Position numbers and translations under genes: made by a program. Below are positions 1 through 11,379 of a stretch of 64,000 bases of DNA, in pieces; positions within the stretch are counted from its first letter, which is position 1; the number at the start of each line of letters is the position of its first letter. This DNA is from Pseudoips prasinana (taxonomy: Eukaryota; Arthropoda; Insecta; Lepidoptera; Nolidae), in NCBI GenBank assembly GCA_951640165.1, contig OX621260.1, forward strand, positions 15,580,001 through 15,644,000, written 5' to 3'. The notes below the pieces were generated by a model. That model was given only the letters and a program-made list of their open reading frames with translations, was not told the origin of the DNA and did not search any database.

Positions 1-318
1 CAGCCTCCTTCGCACGGTTTGGTCGCTCACCAGCAGCTGCTGACCCTCCTGGAGCCTTTGCACTAGTTGCATCGCTGTGATATTGGGTAGTCTTCTGGCG
101 GTCATTTGGAGAAATCGATCCTGTCTCTGAGTGGTAACACGATATCTACCTGTGTGCCGTTCTGCCACATCTCCAGTAGCGCGATAACGTGACCACAGCC
201 TGGATACCACATTTTGGCTTGTGCCCAGAGACTCAGCAACGACGCGTTGAATAGCACCGTTTTGTAACATGCCAACTGCCCGTAACATTTCATCTCGACT
301 CAAATGATGGCGTGGCAT
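1..318 (-). CDS. Tc1-like transposase, N-terminal part, cut by window edge
   Basis: An open frame starts at the ATG at 318 and runs without a stop to position 1 (106 codons). It begins MPRHHLSRDE and contains a basic, helix-turn-helix-like region (QRVVAESLGTSQNVVSRLWSRY) followed by a second basic block ending in VSDQTVRRRL. That order of two DNA-binding helical units is what the N-terminus of Tc1/IS630-type transposases looks like; the DDE catalytic part would lie outside the window. The frame is undamaged as far as it can be seen. The terminal inverted repeat was not identified in the AT-rich DNA upstream (319-420). The family call rests on the visible protein pattern and is not confirmed by a search. 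Confidence 0.7.
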   Translation of the reverse strand, partial: MPRHHLSRDEMLRAVGMLQNGAIQRVVAESLGTSQNVVSRLWSRYRATGDVAERHTGRYRVTTQRQDRFLQMTARRLPNITAMQLVQRLQEGQQLLVSDQTVRRRL

Positions 319-926
319 GACGCTAAAAAGCTTACACAACCAATTGAGAAAAGAAAATAAAACAATTTATCAGGTTTTCTTCAATTAACACGCAAAAAAA
401 ATTTTAATGCAACTTCTTGAAATTAGATACAACTCAAGATTGCGCTGTGCTTTGCGTGTTTTCATTTGTTTCTCATTTTAATTTTTAAATTTTGAATAAA
501 GAATAGACAAGGTTTAAATCTGTAAATAAACTTTTTAAGGAAACTAAATAGGTTTTAAACAATAAAGCCATGTTTGATTTCAAAATAACGTATCCCTAGA
601 CTTTGTTGATGTGTGTAGTTTAACACCTTTTATGCGACCGGCGACCGTACAAAACAATCGAAGGGGCGGCCAGGAAAGGCTAGTATCTACAAACCACGCC
701 AAGTTGCTCATTAAATAAACAACGTTCTTGTTGAAAAATCAAATTAAGATAAAATCTAAGTTATGTCTCGTGTATGATTTAGTTATCTAATCTAATGTTA
801 TGCTCGCGTCTCACGCATGACACTGTATGGGTATACGTTTAATTGAAATGCATTCATGGAGATAACTCAGACACATGTCATGATTGAACACAGTATAACT
901 GTACACAGATATTATTTCGATTCGAA
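319..926. other. AT-rich non-coding DNA
   Basis: No convincing gene or recognised repeat was seen. The left part may include the untranslated end and inverted repeat of the Tc1-like element at 1-318. Confidence 0.4.
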
Positions 927-1171
927 GGGCCTGTTAGCGTGGTTGGCAAATGCTTGCTTTTCACGCCTGAGATCGGGGGTTCGATTCCCACCCAAGACAG
1001 ATATTTGTGTGCATAAACATGTCTGTTTGTCCGTAGTCTGGGTGTAATTTATCTATATAAGTGTGTATTTACAAAAGAAAAGTAATATATCAGTTATCTG
1101 GTTTCCATAGTACAAGCTCTGCTTAGTTTGGGTTCAGATGGCCGTGTCTAAATAATGTTCCGGGATATTAT
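927..1171 (+). repeat. tRNA-headed SINE
   Basis: The copy opens with a tRNA-like head with a B-box (GGTTCGATTCCC near 980). The body follows (ATATTTGTGTGCA, then TCTGTTTGTCC) and then the SINE tail segment CAGTTATCTGGTTTCCATAGTACAAGCTC. The same body and tail recur at 16552, 21290, 27935 and 30142 on the other strand. Confidence 0.75.
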
Positions 1172-1175
1172 TTGA

Positions 1176-1310
1176 CTGGCCTCTCGGTCTAGTGGATGGT
1201 GACCCTGACTGCTATGCCAGAAGTCGTGGGTTGCTCCCCATCCAGGGCAAATTGTGTGATGAGCATGATTATTTGTTCCGTTTTTTGGGTGTAATTTGGC
1301 TTTAGCTAGC
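1176..1310 (+). repeat. Second SINE type, tRNA-related head
   Basis: It starts GGCCTCTCGGTCTAGTGG, has a damaged B-box and continues TGTGATGAGCATGATTATTTG. The closest relative in the window is 9509-9625. Confidence 0.6.
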
Positions 1311-1409
1311 TGTACCGGCGAAATTCGCACCACCAATGATTTTTACCGTCAATACTGTCGAAACTCTAATATTTTAATATTTTTTATGCATTTTAATGTT
1401 CTTTTTTTA

Positions 1410-1770
1410 TTGCTTTAGGTAGCAGACGAGCTAGCCATCTGATGGTAAGTGGTAACCGCTGCTCATGGACATTCGCAGTGCCAGGGGGCACCCCAAACCG
1501 CTGCCTACCGTGATATTAATACTCTTTTTAAACCTCGTTTGAAGAAGGACATGTCGTAGCGGTGAGGAAACACCGCAGCAGGTAATTCATTCCAGAGCCG
1601 GCACGTACGTGGGATGTATGAACGCTGAAAACGAACCGTGCTTGACGAGATCGCTTCCAGGTGGTACGGATGAACCTTACTGCGAGTGCGCGTGGTCCGA
1701 TGATAAAAAGGGGACAACATTTTTAGTATTTCTTTCCGGAGAGAAAACAAATAATACTGAAGAAACAACG
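1410..1770 (-). repeat. LINE 3' end (reverse transcriptase C-terminal tail and 3' UTR)
   Basis: Reading the minus strand, residues such as FQRSYIPRTCRLWNELP, AVFPHRYDMSFFKRGL and a stop resemble the conserved C-terminal tail of lepidopteran LINE ORF2 proteins. The 3' UTR follows (CCATGAGCAGCGGTTACCACTTACCATCAG, ending near 1410 in an A-rich stretch on the minus strand). Only the last roughly 90 codons are present, so this is a 5'-truncated dead copy. The plus-strand ORFs over it are shadows. Confidence 0.6.
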
Positions 1771-1904
1771 ACCAAAAAAGAACAACCTCTCACAGTTTTC
1801 GGTCTCTTTAGCACACTCACTTTTCTCATATTTTTAAATATTTTGCTATATGTTTCTTTTTTTATCGTAAAATTCCTATCCTGGCAATCGTCGAAAACAT
1901 AAAA

Positions 1905-2105
1905 AAAGATTTATCAACTTTGTTCCAGTCGTTTGAAAGTTCTCATAATTTTCAAACGACTTTGCCAACATTTCGGGATTATTTTTTATGTATATAGATG
2001 TATGTATGTATTTAGAAATATATAAGTATTTTTATCAGACTACTGGTTGCCATAGTATACATACGCTCTGTCTGTATTAGTAGTCTCAAGATATTTATTA
2101 TTTAT
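1905..2105. repeat. Degenerate repeat pieces incl. SINE tail
   Basis: The segment at 1905-1960 (GTTCCAGTCGTTTG) matches one at 10195-10215. At 2035-2095 there is a decayed SINE tail (GACTACTGGTTGCCATAGTA). Confidence 0.4.
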
Positions 2106-2942
2106 TTATTAATCTAGCGTGCCAGATAGGATCGGATAGGAAGTACTACATTCCGTTGACACGAACTAAGTTCACTACTACGTTAATTTGCTAGAGAATC
2201 CATTCAACGTTCTCAGTTCGAAGATTAATTATTATACGTCTTTATGCTATGGTGTCATAGTCACCTTAATTAATTCGTCAACAAAATTAATAATTGAAGC
2301 AACATATTATCTTATCTTGTTTGGGTGTACTTAAGTAAAGAACTCTGAACTTGCGGATGTCTTGTTTTAGTCTGTATCATCTTATCTACCCATGCTTAAG
2401 TAGAATCGCAAAAGGAATTACTATATACACGATCCCGCATATTAGCCTATATTAACACGTACTAAGAAAGCGCAAGCTCGGAATACAAGAAATGTGTTTG
2501 ATTGTCAACCTTATGTGTGGAGATACAAAATCAAATTTGCGATGTACACATTTTAATCCCCAATGTAATATTATATCCTGGGACATTATACATACACATT
2601 ATCAACATCATATTAACAGAGTAACGTCCACTGCTGGTCAAAGGCCTCTCCCAAAAATATCCACAGTCCCATCGGCTTCATGTGACCCTCACAAGATTAT
2701 CGATCGTTGTAAGGATTCTGCCTACGCTGCGTCTTCCGTTTCCTGGTAGCCACTCGAGAAACTTTCTACCTCAACGGTCGCCGTTGCTATAATCGCTAAA
2801 ACTCCCGACCTAATGAGCAGGCGACTCACGATTCATGTATCTATCATACCTAGATTATTATCTGTGTATTGCTAATCTGTGGTAATAGGATTGATTATAT
2901 TTGATTCTGTACAATTAATTCAATTGAATATAAAACACTCAC
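2106..2942. other. Intronic or flanking AT-rich DNA with an old repeat fragment
   Basis: The segment 2620-2760 contains GTCCACTGCTGGTCAAAGGCC, a decayed repeat motif seen again in part at 3225-3250. No exon of the kinase gene could be found here. Confidence 0.35.
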
Positions 2943-3171
2943 CTGTGATTTACTGAGTACTTTCAGTGCATATACTTTATCTTCACTGATCTTCCTAACT
3001 TTGTAGACTTCACCAAATGCGCCTTTGGCTATAGTCTCTTCTATATTGTACTCTTTCTGAAGCAAGTCAGTGGTGATGGGGAATTCAGGCTGGAATATAG
3101 ACTCTTTGTGTGCCACTGGCCAGGCTGTTTTGCTTGCTTCTATGGGATTGTTGAGGGTTGAATCATTCCAT
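2943..3171 (-). CDS. S6KL: S6KL-like kinase exon 3 (glycine-rich loop)
   Basis: The acceptor TAATTTCAG precedes 3171 and the donor GTGAGT follows 2943. It encodes the start of the kinase N-lobe (GAFGEVYKV and ALKVL). The exon ends in phase 0. Confidence 0.8.
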
Positions 3172-6100
3172 CTGAAATTACCAATGTGTCTTAGGCAACA
3201 ACCAGTGGACGTCTTAGGCAAAAATGTACAGTGCTGGACAAAGGCCTACCTCAAAGAAAAATAGAGGATTATGCTCATCTATTCTGCTGTACGTTGAGTG
3301 ACTTGCAATGATATTGACATGCATTTTATTGCTACTACTCCATTTGCTTTTACAAATATCTATAGGTAGATGGTAAACTCATGGGTACATCTATACAAAT
3401 AAATAAAATTGGAGTGTCTGTTTGTAATATTGAAATAACCGGTTTTTACTACATTAATATGAATATATATACCTACGGTACATACACCGAAATGACATTT
3501 TTTACAATTTTTGTCTGTCTGTCTGTCTGTTTGTTCCGGCTAATCTCTGAAATGGCTGGACCGATTTTGATGGGACTTTTATTGGCAGGTAGCTGATGTA
3601 ATAAGGAGTAACTTAGGCTACTTTTATTTTATAAAAAGTCTTTTATTTTACAAGAAAAACGAAATAAACTAATTTACACGCGGACGAAGTCGCGGGCACA
3701 GCTAGTAGATAATAAATTTGATAGTCCATATTTAAACAATAACTTGATACGAGCTAGCTAAATATCATTTCTGTAATAAAATAAATTTTATAAATGTTTT
3801 CATACAAGATGTACCTAAATATCTATGTTACTAGAAATAATATCTAATGTATACAACTATATTACAACAAACATGTTCTGACTATTTACAAGCGCTTTTT
3901 TAAAGTCTACGTGAATAAAAACCTTTTTTATTTTATTTATTTATTTTTTATTTAAAATTATTTACTTGTAATTCAATTTTCTTAGATATCAATATAGGAT
4001 TATTTTACATCCATCAACCCAGCATAGAAATATTAAATATATTATTTATGTAGCGAAAAAGCATAATATCTAACTCACATAATTAATTTTAGGTTGGGAA
4101 CTCTTGAAGAGATTGAAATTATCTGCCAAATCCAAAATAAAATTTATTATCTGAGTTCTCTGTTACAGATTTTAACAATGTTAGCTCCTCATGTCAATAT
4201 TATTAGTCATCATGTAGTATTTTTATTTAAAGTACTAACTTGATTACCATCAAAATTGATTACCATAAATTTTTGCTTGTGTCTGCACTTGTTTGCTCCG
4301 TTACTAACAAGTTTGTAAAAAAAATACAGATAACGCATAACATGTGTCAGGAACTAAGAAGAGTTACTTCATGTCTGATTGAATAACTCTTGTTTATACA
4401 TTACTAGCTGTGCCCCGTGGTTTGACCCACGTTAAACTTTATAAAGAATATATTCGGTTATATAGGCTACAAAGTTTCAATCCAGTCGGTAGTTTTTGCG
4501 GGTAGAAGTAACAAACATACACACTCACACACTTACCTAACTTTCGTCTTTATAATATCAGTGTGATGAAATTAACCAGAACACTTAGCATTCCGTGTGA
4601 CTAATATGATTTAACCTAGTTTAAGACTTGATTTTCTAGTTTATTTTATCTGTGTTAAAATAACATGTCCTAAAACACTTGTATTGGGTTATCTATTTTC
4701 TAATTACCGCACAAATGACTACATACTTTGCCCAATCTAATTTAATGTTTAATTAACTGTAAGCAAACATTGATGCATTCAAAAAGAGGTAACTTCACAC
4801 GCATTTCTCTAGACACATCCTATCCAATCAGTTTTAGCTTTTCTTATAGAAAGTATCATCCATATTTTCACCCAGTTATGTGTAGACTTTAAACCTTTAT
4901 CAGGCAGTATGTATGTTGATTATTTTTGTACTGTAACTCAACATAGTAAAGTTCAAAATATGGTGTTTAATACATGGACAGAGCTTTGTAATGGGTTAAT
5001 AAGGAAAAGTCTATCCCATACCCTAAAAAACTATCTCCATGGTAAATTTCATCATACTGTGCGCAGTAGATTGACCATGGAAGCAGACTTGGCAGACAGA
5101 GACACTTTTGTAATTTTAATAATATTACTATTAATGGAAATCAATTATTAAGGAATGGGCGTTTTAAACAAATTTGTAGATTATTTAGGCATGTGAATTG
5201 CAAGTTGCAACTTAGTAGTGTAGCTATTTAGTGGCTTATTAGCTAGTTTTACTGTAAGCGCCTCGTTAACCCAATAGCCTCTGCCAAATCATGCATACAC
5301 TTTCATTATGAACACAATCCTTACAGACTTAATAAAACTTTCAGGGCCTAAATGTAACCACCAATATAACTATACAAATTTTAGTTAGTTTAATTAAAAT
5401 GTCCAAATCCTAAAACATACATAATGACCATAGTAAACAATAGAAATGTACAATACTACTGTAAACTTTTTGTGGATTGAGATAATTGAGTGATTGTTCA
5501 CTTTATGTGCAGCTTGACTAGAAAAATAGGAAGAATATGCTGCATTCAGGCAATGCCATGATATGTGAATTGAGTATGTCTTTACAGGAGTAAGACCAGT
5601 GTTCACCAAGGAGGGTGGAAATGTCTGCAATGTGTAGTAATGCCTTGTTCATTGCGTGTACCAACTTGATTCCCATCAAATAGGCTGTCTGTACTTGTGT
5701 CTGTGCTTGTTTGGTTGATTTCAACATGTTGTAGGGATTAATTTAATATATTATGGAACTTGCCATAACCTATTAAATGTTGCCATTAAGTGGACTACCA
5801 AACAAGATCTGTCAGTTACTGAGAAGAGATTGAATGTAAATGATTCAGTATAAATTTGATTTCTAATTGGAATTTAAAATTTAATAGGTAATGGTACTTG
5901 CCAACCTATTAAAAGTTGCCATCAAGTGGGCTGCCAAACAACAGTCAGGAACTGAGAAGAGATTGAATGTAAACAATACTGTAAAAATTTGTTTTCTAAT
6001 TGGAATTTAAATGTTTAATAGGTAATGGTACTTTCCATAACCTACTAAATTATCAAGTGGGGTGCCAAATAAAATCTGTCAATTACTGAGAACAGATACT

Positions 6101-7984
6101 AAATGTCTGATAGTAAATGTTACAGTATAAAATTGATATCTAATTGGAATTTAAAACTTTAATAGGTAATGGTACTTGCCATGACCTATTAAATGTTGCC
6201 ATCAAGTGGGCTGCCAAACAAAATCTGTCAGAAACTGATAAGAGACACTAAATGTCTGATTGTAAATGTTACATTCATACTGTAACATTTGCAATCAGAC
6301 ATTTAGTGTCTCTGACACTGATGGAGTATAAGATTGTTATGACCAGTATCATAACCTGTTAAATATTACCATCAAGTGGGCTGTCCAACAACATGTATTA
6401 GAAATGCGGAATCATAAATGTATAAGAAGAGATCATAAATGTATGATTATAGATGATAAATTAATTGTTTGATTGGAGTTGAAAAAGATTGAAATGGACA
6501 AGGAAAAGTACAGAACAATGTGAATTAATTTTCCTAGTTCAAGTGTTGTCTTTTGAATTCTTTTGAGTTATTATGCATTAGTACAAAAAAAGCTTATAAA
6601 AATAGCTGTTATCTCACGTATTCTACTTATGGGTCCATGGTATCTATCATCATGGCAGCCTATGTGCCAAATTATTGTACAAATGTAATGTACTGTTATT
6701 TGCCATAAGTTAGATGATAAGGTAGGTTGTTATTATGATAAAAGTTGTTGTTTTCTTAAGTAATATCAAACGTGAGTTTGCATGTGTGGGTGATTATTCA
6801 TAGTAGGCACTTATGAGTAATCTTAAAGATTTAGATAGAAAATGTTTTAGGAATGTAAACATACATAAAGTGGGATAATACATAAGAATCTATATCTACC
6901 CGTGAAACTGCACTCATATAAGTGTTGGCCCCATTAGAACCTTATATCATTTAAGTTAAACATATATGTATCACTTTGGCTGCAGATGAAAGTAGGTGCT
7001 AAGTGGTTCTATACCCTGTAATGTAATATTGAGCTGCACCCATTAAGCCACGTCATATTGATCTTCTATTGATAATTGTGTGACTAATCTATGAGCTGAT
7101 GCAATTTATATTAAGTTTTATTTCGTATATACAATGATGATGATGACAGATGTTCTAAAGGTGTAAATATCACATACCAATACATATACTCATGACCACC
7201 ACCACAGTAATCCACCATTATCAAAAACCACTTTAAAATATATATTTATTTCTTAAAATGCATGCAGATACCAGTATTATATCCCACAATCATCATTTCA
7301 ACTATAATTGTAAGTAAATTATCATTTTGTATTATGTTTACAATTGTTATGTACCTATCTATTACATATCAAAATCGTAATAATTTAGTAAAGAATAATT
7401 ATAATCGAGTTAATTTAAAGTAGTTCGATTTTCAAATTAAATACAACAGTGAACTTACAGTGTAAATCAAATCGTATTAGTGTCGTTATTTGAAAACTGG
7501 CGGTCTTAGCAAACTAAAACTGTTTGTTTTGACGAAATGAATACAATACTAACCTTCGTCTCGAGACCCGAGACCAAGGCCGCGATGCGCTGTACACGGA
7601 CTGGTTACTCGTCACGCTCACGAAGGAACGCCCGCTGAGGTTGCCCACGAAATGGGAGAGACTGAACTATATACAAAAATAAATTATGCGCCAAGAGCTA
7701 ACAAAGAACTGATACAAACAATGGACGTTTTAACGTTTTTAAGTACATAAACTTGTCAACACATAGCGAACACTGAAAACACTGCGCAGTTATTCCGTTT
7801 CAAAGGAGATTCCCCTTGTCTATCCACAAAAATATTATTACCTACGTGAGTTCAGCTGAGAATGACATTAGCAAGTTTTCGTTTCATCATTTACCTGACT
7901 TGAGAACGCCTGGCCGTCGCGCTCTGAATTCGAAGATTGCTTGTGACTCCGGTGCTGAGAGTTTTTATTATTCGTGTTTCCCAT
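2943..7984 (-). CDS. S6KL: S6KL-like protein kinase, 5' three exons (gene continues off left edge)
   Basis: Three exons were joined by eye: 7984-7895 (30 codons, phase 0), 7666-7554 (113 bp) and 3171-2943 (229 bp). Exon 1 starts MGNTNNKNSQHRS, a good N-myristoylation start. Exon 2 is Ser-rich (SFVSVTSNQSVYSASRPWS). Exon 3 enters the kinase domain: a TAWPVAHKESIFQPEFPIT linker, then the glycine-rich loop IAKGAFGEVYKV and the ATP-binding lysine in YALKVLSKSQ. All donors and acceptors are canonical (GTAAAT, GTTAGT, GTGAGT; TATATAG, TTTCAG) and the phases agree, with an Arg codon split AG/A between exons 2 and 3. From memory of the family, this order of MGN start, Ser-rich linker and AGC-kinase lobe fits Drosophila S6KL, a synaptic kinase-like protein. 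The catalytic loop lies outside the window. The kinase call is firm; the exact orthology is less so. Confidence 0.75.
3390..3705 (+). mobile_element. Non-autonomous Helitron-like element
   Basis: It opens TCTATACAAATAAATAAAATT, contains CTGTCTGTCTGTCTGTTTG and GCTGGACCGATTTTGA, and ends in a GC hairpin (CGCGGACGAAGTCGCG) followed by GGCACAGCTAG. A 5' TC and a 3' hairpin plus CTAG are the classic Helitron ends. It sits just upstream of S6KL exon 3, in the intron. Confidence 0.75.
3770..3945 (-). repeat. Dispersed repeat ending in an A/T-rich tail
   Basis: This is the minus-strand copy of the family at 8860-9060 and 19283-19520. Shared segments are GTTCTGACTATTTACAAGCGC and TTTTTAAAGTCTACGTGAATAAAAACC. 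It is probably a LINE 3' end. Confidence 0.6.
4404..4567 (-). mobile_element. Short Helitron-like element
   Basis: Reading the minus strand, it ends GGTCAAACCACGGGGCACAGCTAG. The 5' side (TTATAATATCAGTG on the plus strand) is the reverse of the usual CACTAATATTATAAAG start. Confidence 0.7.
4885..5155 (+). repeat. Dispersed repeat shared with 29095-29330
   Basis: Both copies contain ACTCAACA(T/G)AGT, GTTCAAA, GGTGT(T/C)TAATA and GACAGAGCT followed by GGGTTAA. The ORF across it is not coding. Confidence 0.5.
5758..6400 (+). repeat. Tandem repeat, about 4.5 units of 134-168 bp
   Basis: Units begin ACTTGCCATAACCTATTAAA near 5758, 5896, 6030, 6174 and 6342. Each carries ATCAAGTGGGCTGCCAAACA. The array lies in the intron between S6KL exons 2 and 3. 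Confidence 0.8.
6241..6313. repeat. 33-bp-arm hairpin inside the tandem repeat
   Basis: The left arm is 6241-6273, the loop TTCATAC, and the right arm 6281-6313. The arms are nearly perfect inverted copies around AGAGACACTAAATGTCTGAT. Confidence 0.85.
6401..7553. other. Intron DNA of the S6KL-like gene
   Basis: AT-rich; no exon, RNA gene or recognised repeat was seen here. Confidence 0.4.
7554..7666 (-). CDS. S6KL: S6KL-like kinase exon 2 (Ser-rich linker)
   Basis: The acceptor is TATATAG, and only this acceptor (not TTCAG 5 bp inside) keeps the reading frame. The donor is AAG/GTTAGT. The exon encodes FVGNLSGRSFVSVTSNQSVY and ends in phase 2. Confidence 0.7.
7895..7984 (-). CDS. S6KL: S6KL-like kinase exon 1 with myristoylation start
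   Basis: The ATG at 7984 begins MGNTNNKNSQHRSHKQSSNS. The donor is CAG/GTAAAT after 30 codons. The region upstream on the minus strand (7985 and above) is AT-rich and should hold the promoter. Confidence 0.7.
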
Positions 7985-8559
7985 TAAACTAAACTAAAAT
8001 TCTATGTACACATCACGTAATTTGTATTTTCTTAAAATTGTATAAAACTGTTGACTAATTTTTCCACCATGAATCGCCCATAAACAAGTTTGCTTTTTTT
8101 CTTAATGTTTATTATTTGCGCAGATGTAATCACACTCTTTTTGCCCAAAAGATTGGTAAACATAAAAGTGTGTGTCGTACAAACGGGGTCAATAATAACA
8201 GTTTTATTGTATTGGTCTTTATTTTTTGTCATTTGTAGGTTTACGAGCAACGATAATTTTAGTAAGAGTTCCAAACCCTGAAGTTGTTACTGTTAGTTAT
8301 TTATTTAGTTAATCATTTTTAACACAATATTCAATAATATTTTTGTTTATTTCTATAAAGGTATCCAACTGAAAGTAGTTTTAGTTTCGTTTATTGTTTC
8401 ATGTTCCATAGTTTATAGAAAACATTTAAAAAAACTGGCAAGTATTTAGTGTCGAAGAATAAAGGCTAATATCCTGCCTTTCTAAATAGCTAGACTTTAC
8501 TTTTAATGTTTCTTTTTTACTATAGAACATACTGTGTTGAGGGGTTTTGTATATGAAGA

Positions 8560-8690
8560 AAAGTTTGTTACTCTTTCACGCTATAACTACTAAATGGATT
8601 TTGATGATACTTTGTAGTGATATAGCTTATATATCCAAATGACACATAGGCTATAATTTATAACGTTTAACGCGGGTATAACCGCGGGGT
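8560..8690 (+). mobile_element. Decayed Helitron-like 3' half
   Basis: It contains GTTACTCTTTCACGC, AATGGATTTTGATGATACTTTGTAG and AACGCGGGTATAACCGCGGGG, as in other copies of the family, but the CTAG end is lost. Confidence 0.55.
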
Positions 8691-8859
8691 TCAGATAGAA
8701 TCTCAAAAAATTATACTTACTTTGTGAAAGTCTTACCTAAAATCATGTCGTTCTTCTGTCCCAGCTTTTTCATTACTAATTCGGAAATAAGTCACAATGA
8801 AAATAAGAAATAAACTCGCTATCTTTGTCCTAGGTGGTTACAAAAATTTAGACGTGGTT

Positions 8860-9060
8860 GTTAAAAAAAAAACTTTTTATTCACGTAGACTTTAAAAAAG
8901 CGCTTGTAAATAGTCAGAACATGTTTGTAGTAATACAGTTATTATTTCTAGTTACTTATTACAGATATTTAGGTACACGGAATGTTAAAACATTTATTTT
9001 ATAATGGTAGTGACATTTTGCTAGCTTTTATTAAGTTATTGTCAAGGAGATTATGTTAAG
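8860..9060 (+). repeat. Dispersed repeat (same family as 3770-3945)
   Basis: It begins AACTTTTTATTCACGTAGACT and continues GCGCTTGTAAATAGTCAGAAC. It is 5' truncated. Confidence 0.6.
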
Positions 9061-9072
9061 TTGAAGTTTTTA

Positions 9073-9283
9073 ATATTACCGTAAAACCTTACAAGATTGC
9101 CCAACTAATCTAACTTTGCCCAGCAGGGTACGTTTCAAAAAATGTTTGAAAAAGCTGCAACATTTTTAGTTGCGTTTATTATTCAATCTATGATGTAAAT
9201 TTGATTACAATTCTGGCAAAACTGTATAGCTGATTTTGCTCAGTGTCCCCTCAATTGGCTGTAAAACTGTGTCTAACAGTAGG
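9073..9283 (+). mobile_element. Single end of the TTTGCCCA terminal-repeat element
   Basis: The sequence closely matches 61468-61655, starting CCGTAAAACCTTACAAGATTG and including GTCCCCTCAATTGGCTGTAAA. The opposite terminus is absent here. Confidence 0.65.
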
Positions 9284-9508
9284 TAGTTGTTGAATTTCTG
9301 GGTTCAAATTCCGGATTAGTATAACTGGTATTGCAGGAAAACTGTCCGTCATGCGCACGATCTTTCCGCGATCATGTCTGACCACCATCTCATCGAGTTA
9401 TAAGAGCAAGGTCATACATAGCATAGAGCACCTGCGTATGCGCAAATACATTATGTAGCCACTTCAGTTGTAATGTATTCTCTGTGTGATTTATAATAAA
9501 CTTAATAG

Positions 9509-9625
9509 GTCTGGTTTAGTCGTTAGTGACCCTGACTGCTAAACCAGATGTCGTGGTTTCGATCCTCACCAGGAAAATGTCTGACCATGATTATTTGGTC
9601 AGCGTCTGTGTGTAATTTTTTTTTA
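9509..9625 (+). repeat. SINE with tRNA-like head
   Basis: It shares GTGACCCTGACTGCTA and GTCGTGG with 1176-1310, followed by CATGATTATTTGGTCAG. Confidence 0.6.
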
Positions 9626-9627
9626 TA

Positions 9628-9823
9628 GACTACGCCCGCATTAGGAAATTTAGTCCCTGTGTCGCTGGGTACTTTGCAAACATATAATAGACGGACACAA
9701 ATTACATCCAGACTCACAGCAACTATTTATGGGTCACACAAATAGTTGTCCAGCGCGGGACTCGAACCCCACGACACGAAGCGGCGAGGCGACCGTCTAA
9801 GCCGCTCCGCCACACGTGCAGTC
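9628..9823 (-). repeat. SINE, full-length type with tRNA-like head
   Basis: On the minus strand it has a head with AGCGGCTTAGACGGTCGCC and B-box GGTTCGAGTCCC-like sequence, then CAACTATTTGTGTGACCCATA, and ends AGTACCCAGCGACACAGGGAC. The same family occurs at 11380, 21755 and 26857. Confidence 0.75.
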
Positions 9824-9859
9824 TAATCTTCTTTATCTATAATATGTATGTGTTTAGAA

Positions 9860-10260
9860 TTTAAGTATGTTTATCAGTTGTCTGGTTGCCATAGTACAGA
9901 CTCCACCGAGTTTAGGAACAGATGGGAGGGTGTTAGTTGTTCCAAGATATTTGTCGTCCCGGTGAACTTCGTATGCCGCCAATACGGTCTAAAGTCTAAG
10001 ATTTTATTAATTATTGTAATGCATTGTAATGTACATCATATTTTGTTTTTCCTTCCGGAAAGAAAGCAAATATCGGCGAAGAAAAACTTTTCGAACATTT
10101 ACCTTTCAGACATTTTTAAATATTTGCTACATATATTTTTGTACATACAAACCTTCTCCTGAAAATAACGAACACATATAAGAGAGACTTATCCAATTTG
10201 GTGCAGTCGTTTGGGAGTTATGAGCTTACCTACTCACATTTCGGGAATTCGTTTTTAATT
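9860..10260 (+). repeat. SINE tail piece followed by old LINE-like remnant
   Basis: The segment 9870-9930 has GTCTGGTTGCCATAGTACAGA. The segment 10040-10230 shares TTCCGGAAAGAAAGCAAAT and GTGCAGTCGTTTGGGAGTTA with decayed sequence at 1735-1945. Confidence 0.45.
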
Positions 10261-10656
10261 TATAGGCATAGATGAAATAAGACGAAGGCTTAACAAAAAT
10301 ATACTCATTTATTAAAACAGTAAATAAGGCTAGCCAAGTGATAAATAACATTACATTATACCGAAACCGTTATTAGATCTCTTTACTACCAGTTTAATTT
10401 CCACGCGATCTAACTAAAACATGATATTTCACTATTTTAGTCACTGAAATGAAGATAACTAATCGGCAGCACACTAAAAAGGTCTATCAAAGGTTTCAGT
10501 AATTAGCACAAATTTAAGCTATATATCTATGTTACATGTTGTATAATATTTGTACATATTGGTATAAATGCTGTTCATGCGGTGATCAGTTACCATCAGG
10601 TGTACCCAATGCTCGTTTGACATGCTATCATATAAAAGAAATGAGCGAGCCTTACA

Positions 10657-11120
10657 ATAGTGTTATTATTGCGTATAATAAAATTAAGATTAAATGTACA
10701 TGAAGACAATTAATTAATAATGTGATTGGTTAAATATATCATCGCATACATATATTGGCTGAAAGCATGTCGAGGTGCAAACCTTACGCAAAATAGTTTG
10801 GCGCCATTTCACAGCCATCTCGTCACCACCGCGCGCTCATTGGTCAAATCAAATAGCGCGCGGATGCACACTTCCTGGGTTTCCGGTTACAGATTACAGT
10901 AGTGTTATTATTGCGTATAATAAAATTAAGATTAAATATATACGAAGACAATTGCATAATGTGATTGGTCAAAAAATCATCACATACAGTATGTTGGCCG
11001 ACAGCACGTCGTGGTACCAACCTTATGAAAAATGGTTTGGCGCCATCACACAGCGCGCGCTCATTGGTCAAATGAAATAGCGCGCGGATGCACGCTTCCT
11101 CGGTTTCCTGTTACACATTT
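10657..11120 (+). repeat. Tandem duplication of a ~243-bp unit
   Basis: Unit 1 starts near 10658 and unit 2 near 10901, both with AGTGTTATTATTGCGTATAA. Both contain GCGCGCTCATTGGTCAAAT and ATAGCGCGCGGATGCAC. ORFs over it are incidental. Confidence 0.8.
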
Positions 11121-11379
11121 CCGTCCCTTTTCCAAAATCACTCCAACGCTAAATAGCCAGTAACCAAGAGGAATGATATTACACACCAAAAACGAGTAGG
11201 TAGGCTTTATTGCATTGCAGGAAACGCTCAACTTAAACAAATGCTGTATAGTGAGCGGCTTTATAATAATATAGGAGCACTCAATGTTATAAAAAAAACA
11301 TTACTTATATGTAATATAACTTCTACCCCAGTTGATAGCAGTTTCATTGTGAGGCTCACAATTCAATGCTTATTTAAGT
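11121..11379. other. Non-coding DNA
   Basis: Nothing recognisable was found between the tandem duplication and the next SINE fragment. Confidence 0.3.

Noticed and set aside
1609..1902. 97-codon plus-strand ORF
   Set aside because: It overlaps the minus-strand LINE tail in antisense and ends in hydrophobic translation of AT-rich DNA.
5394..5727. Minus ORFs of 69 and 78 codons as an S6KL exon
   Set aside because: No kinase-like sequence, no matching splice sites, and AT-driven composition.
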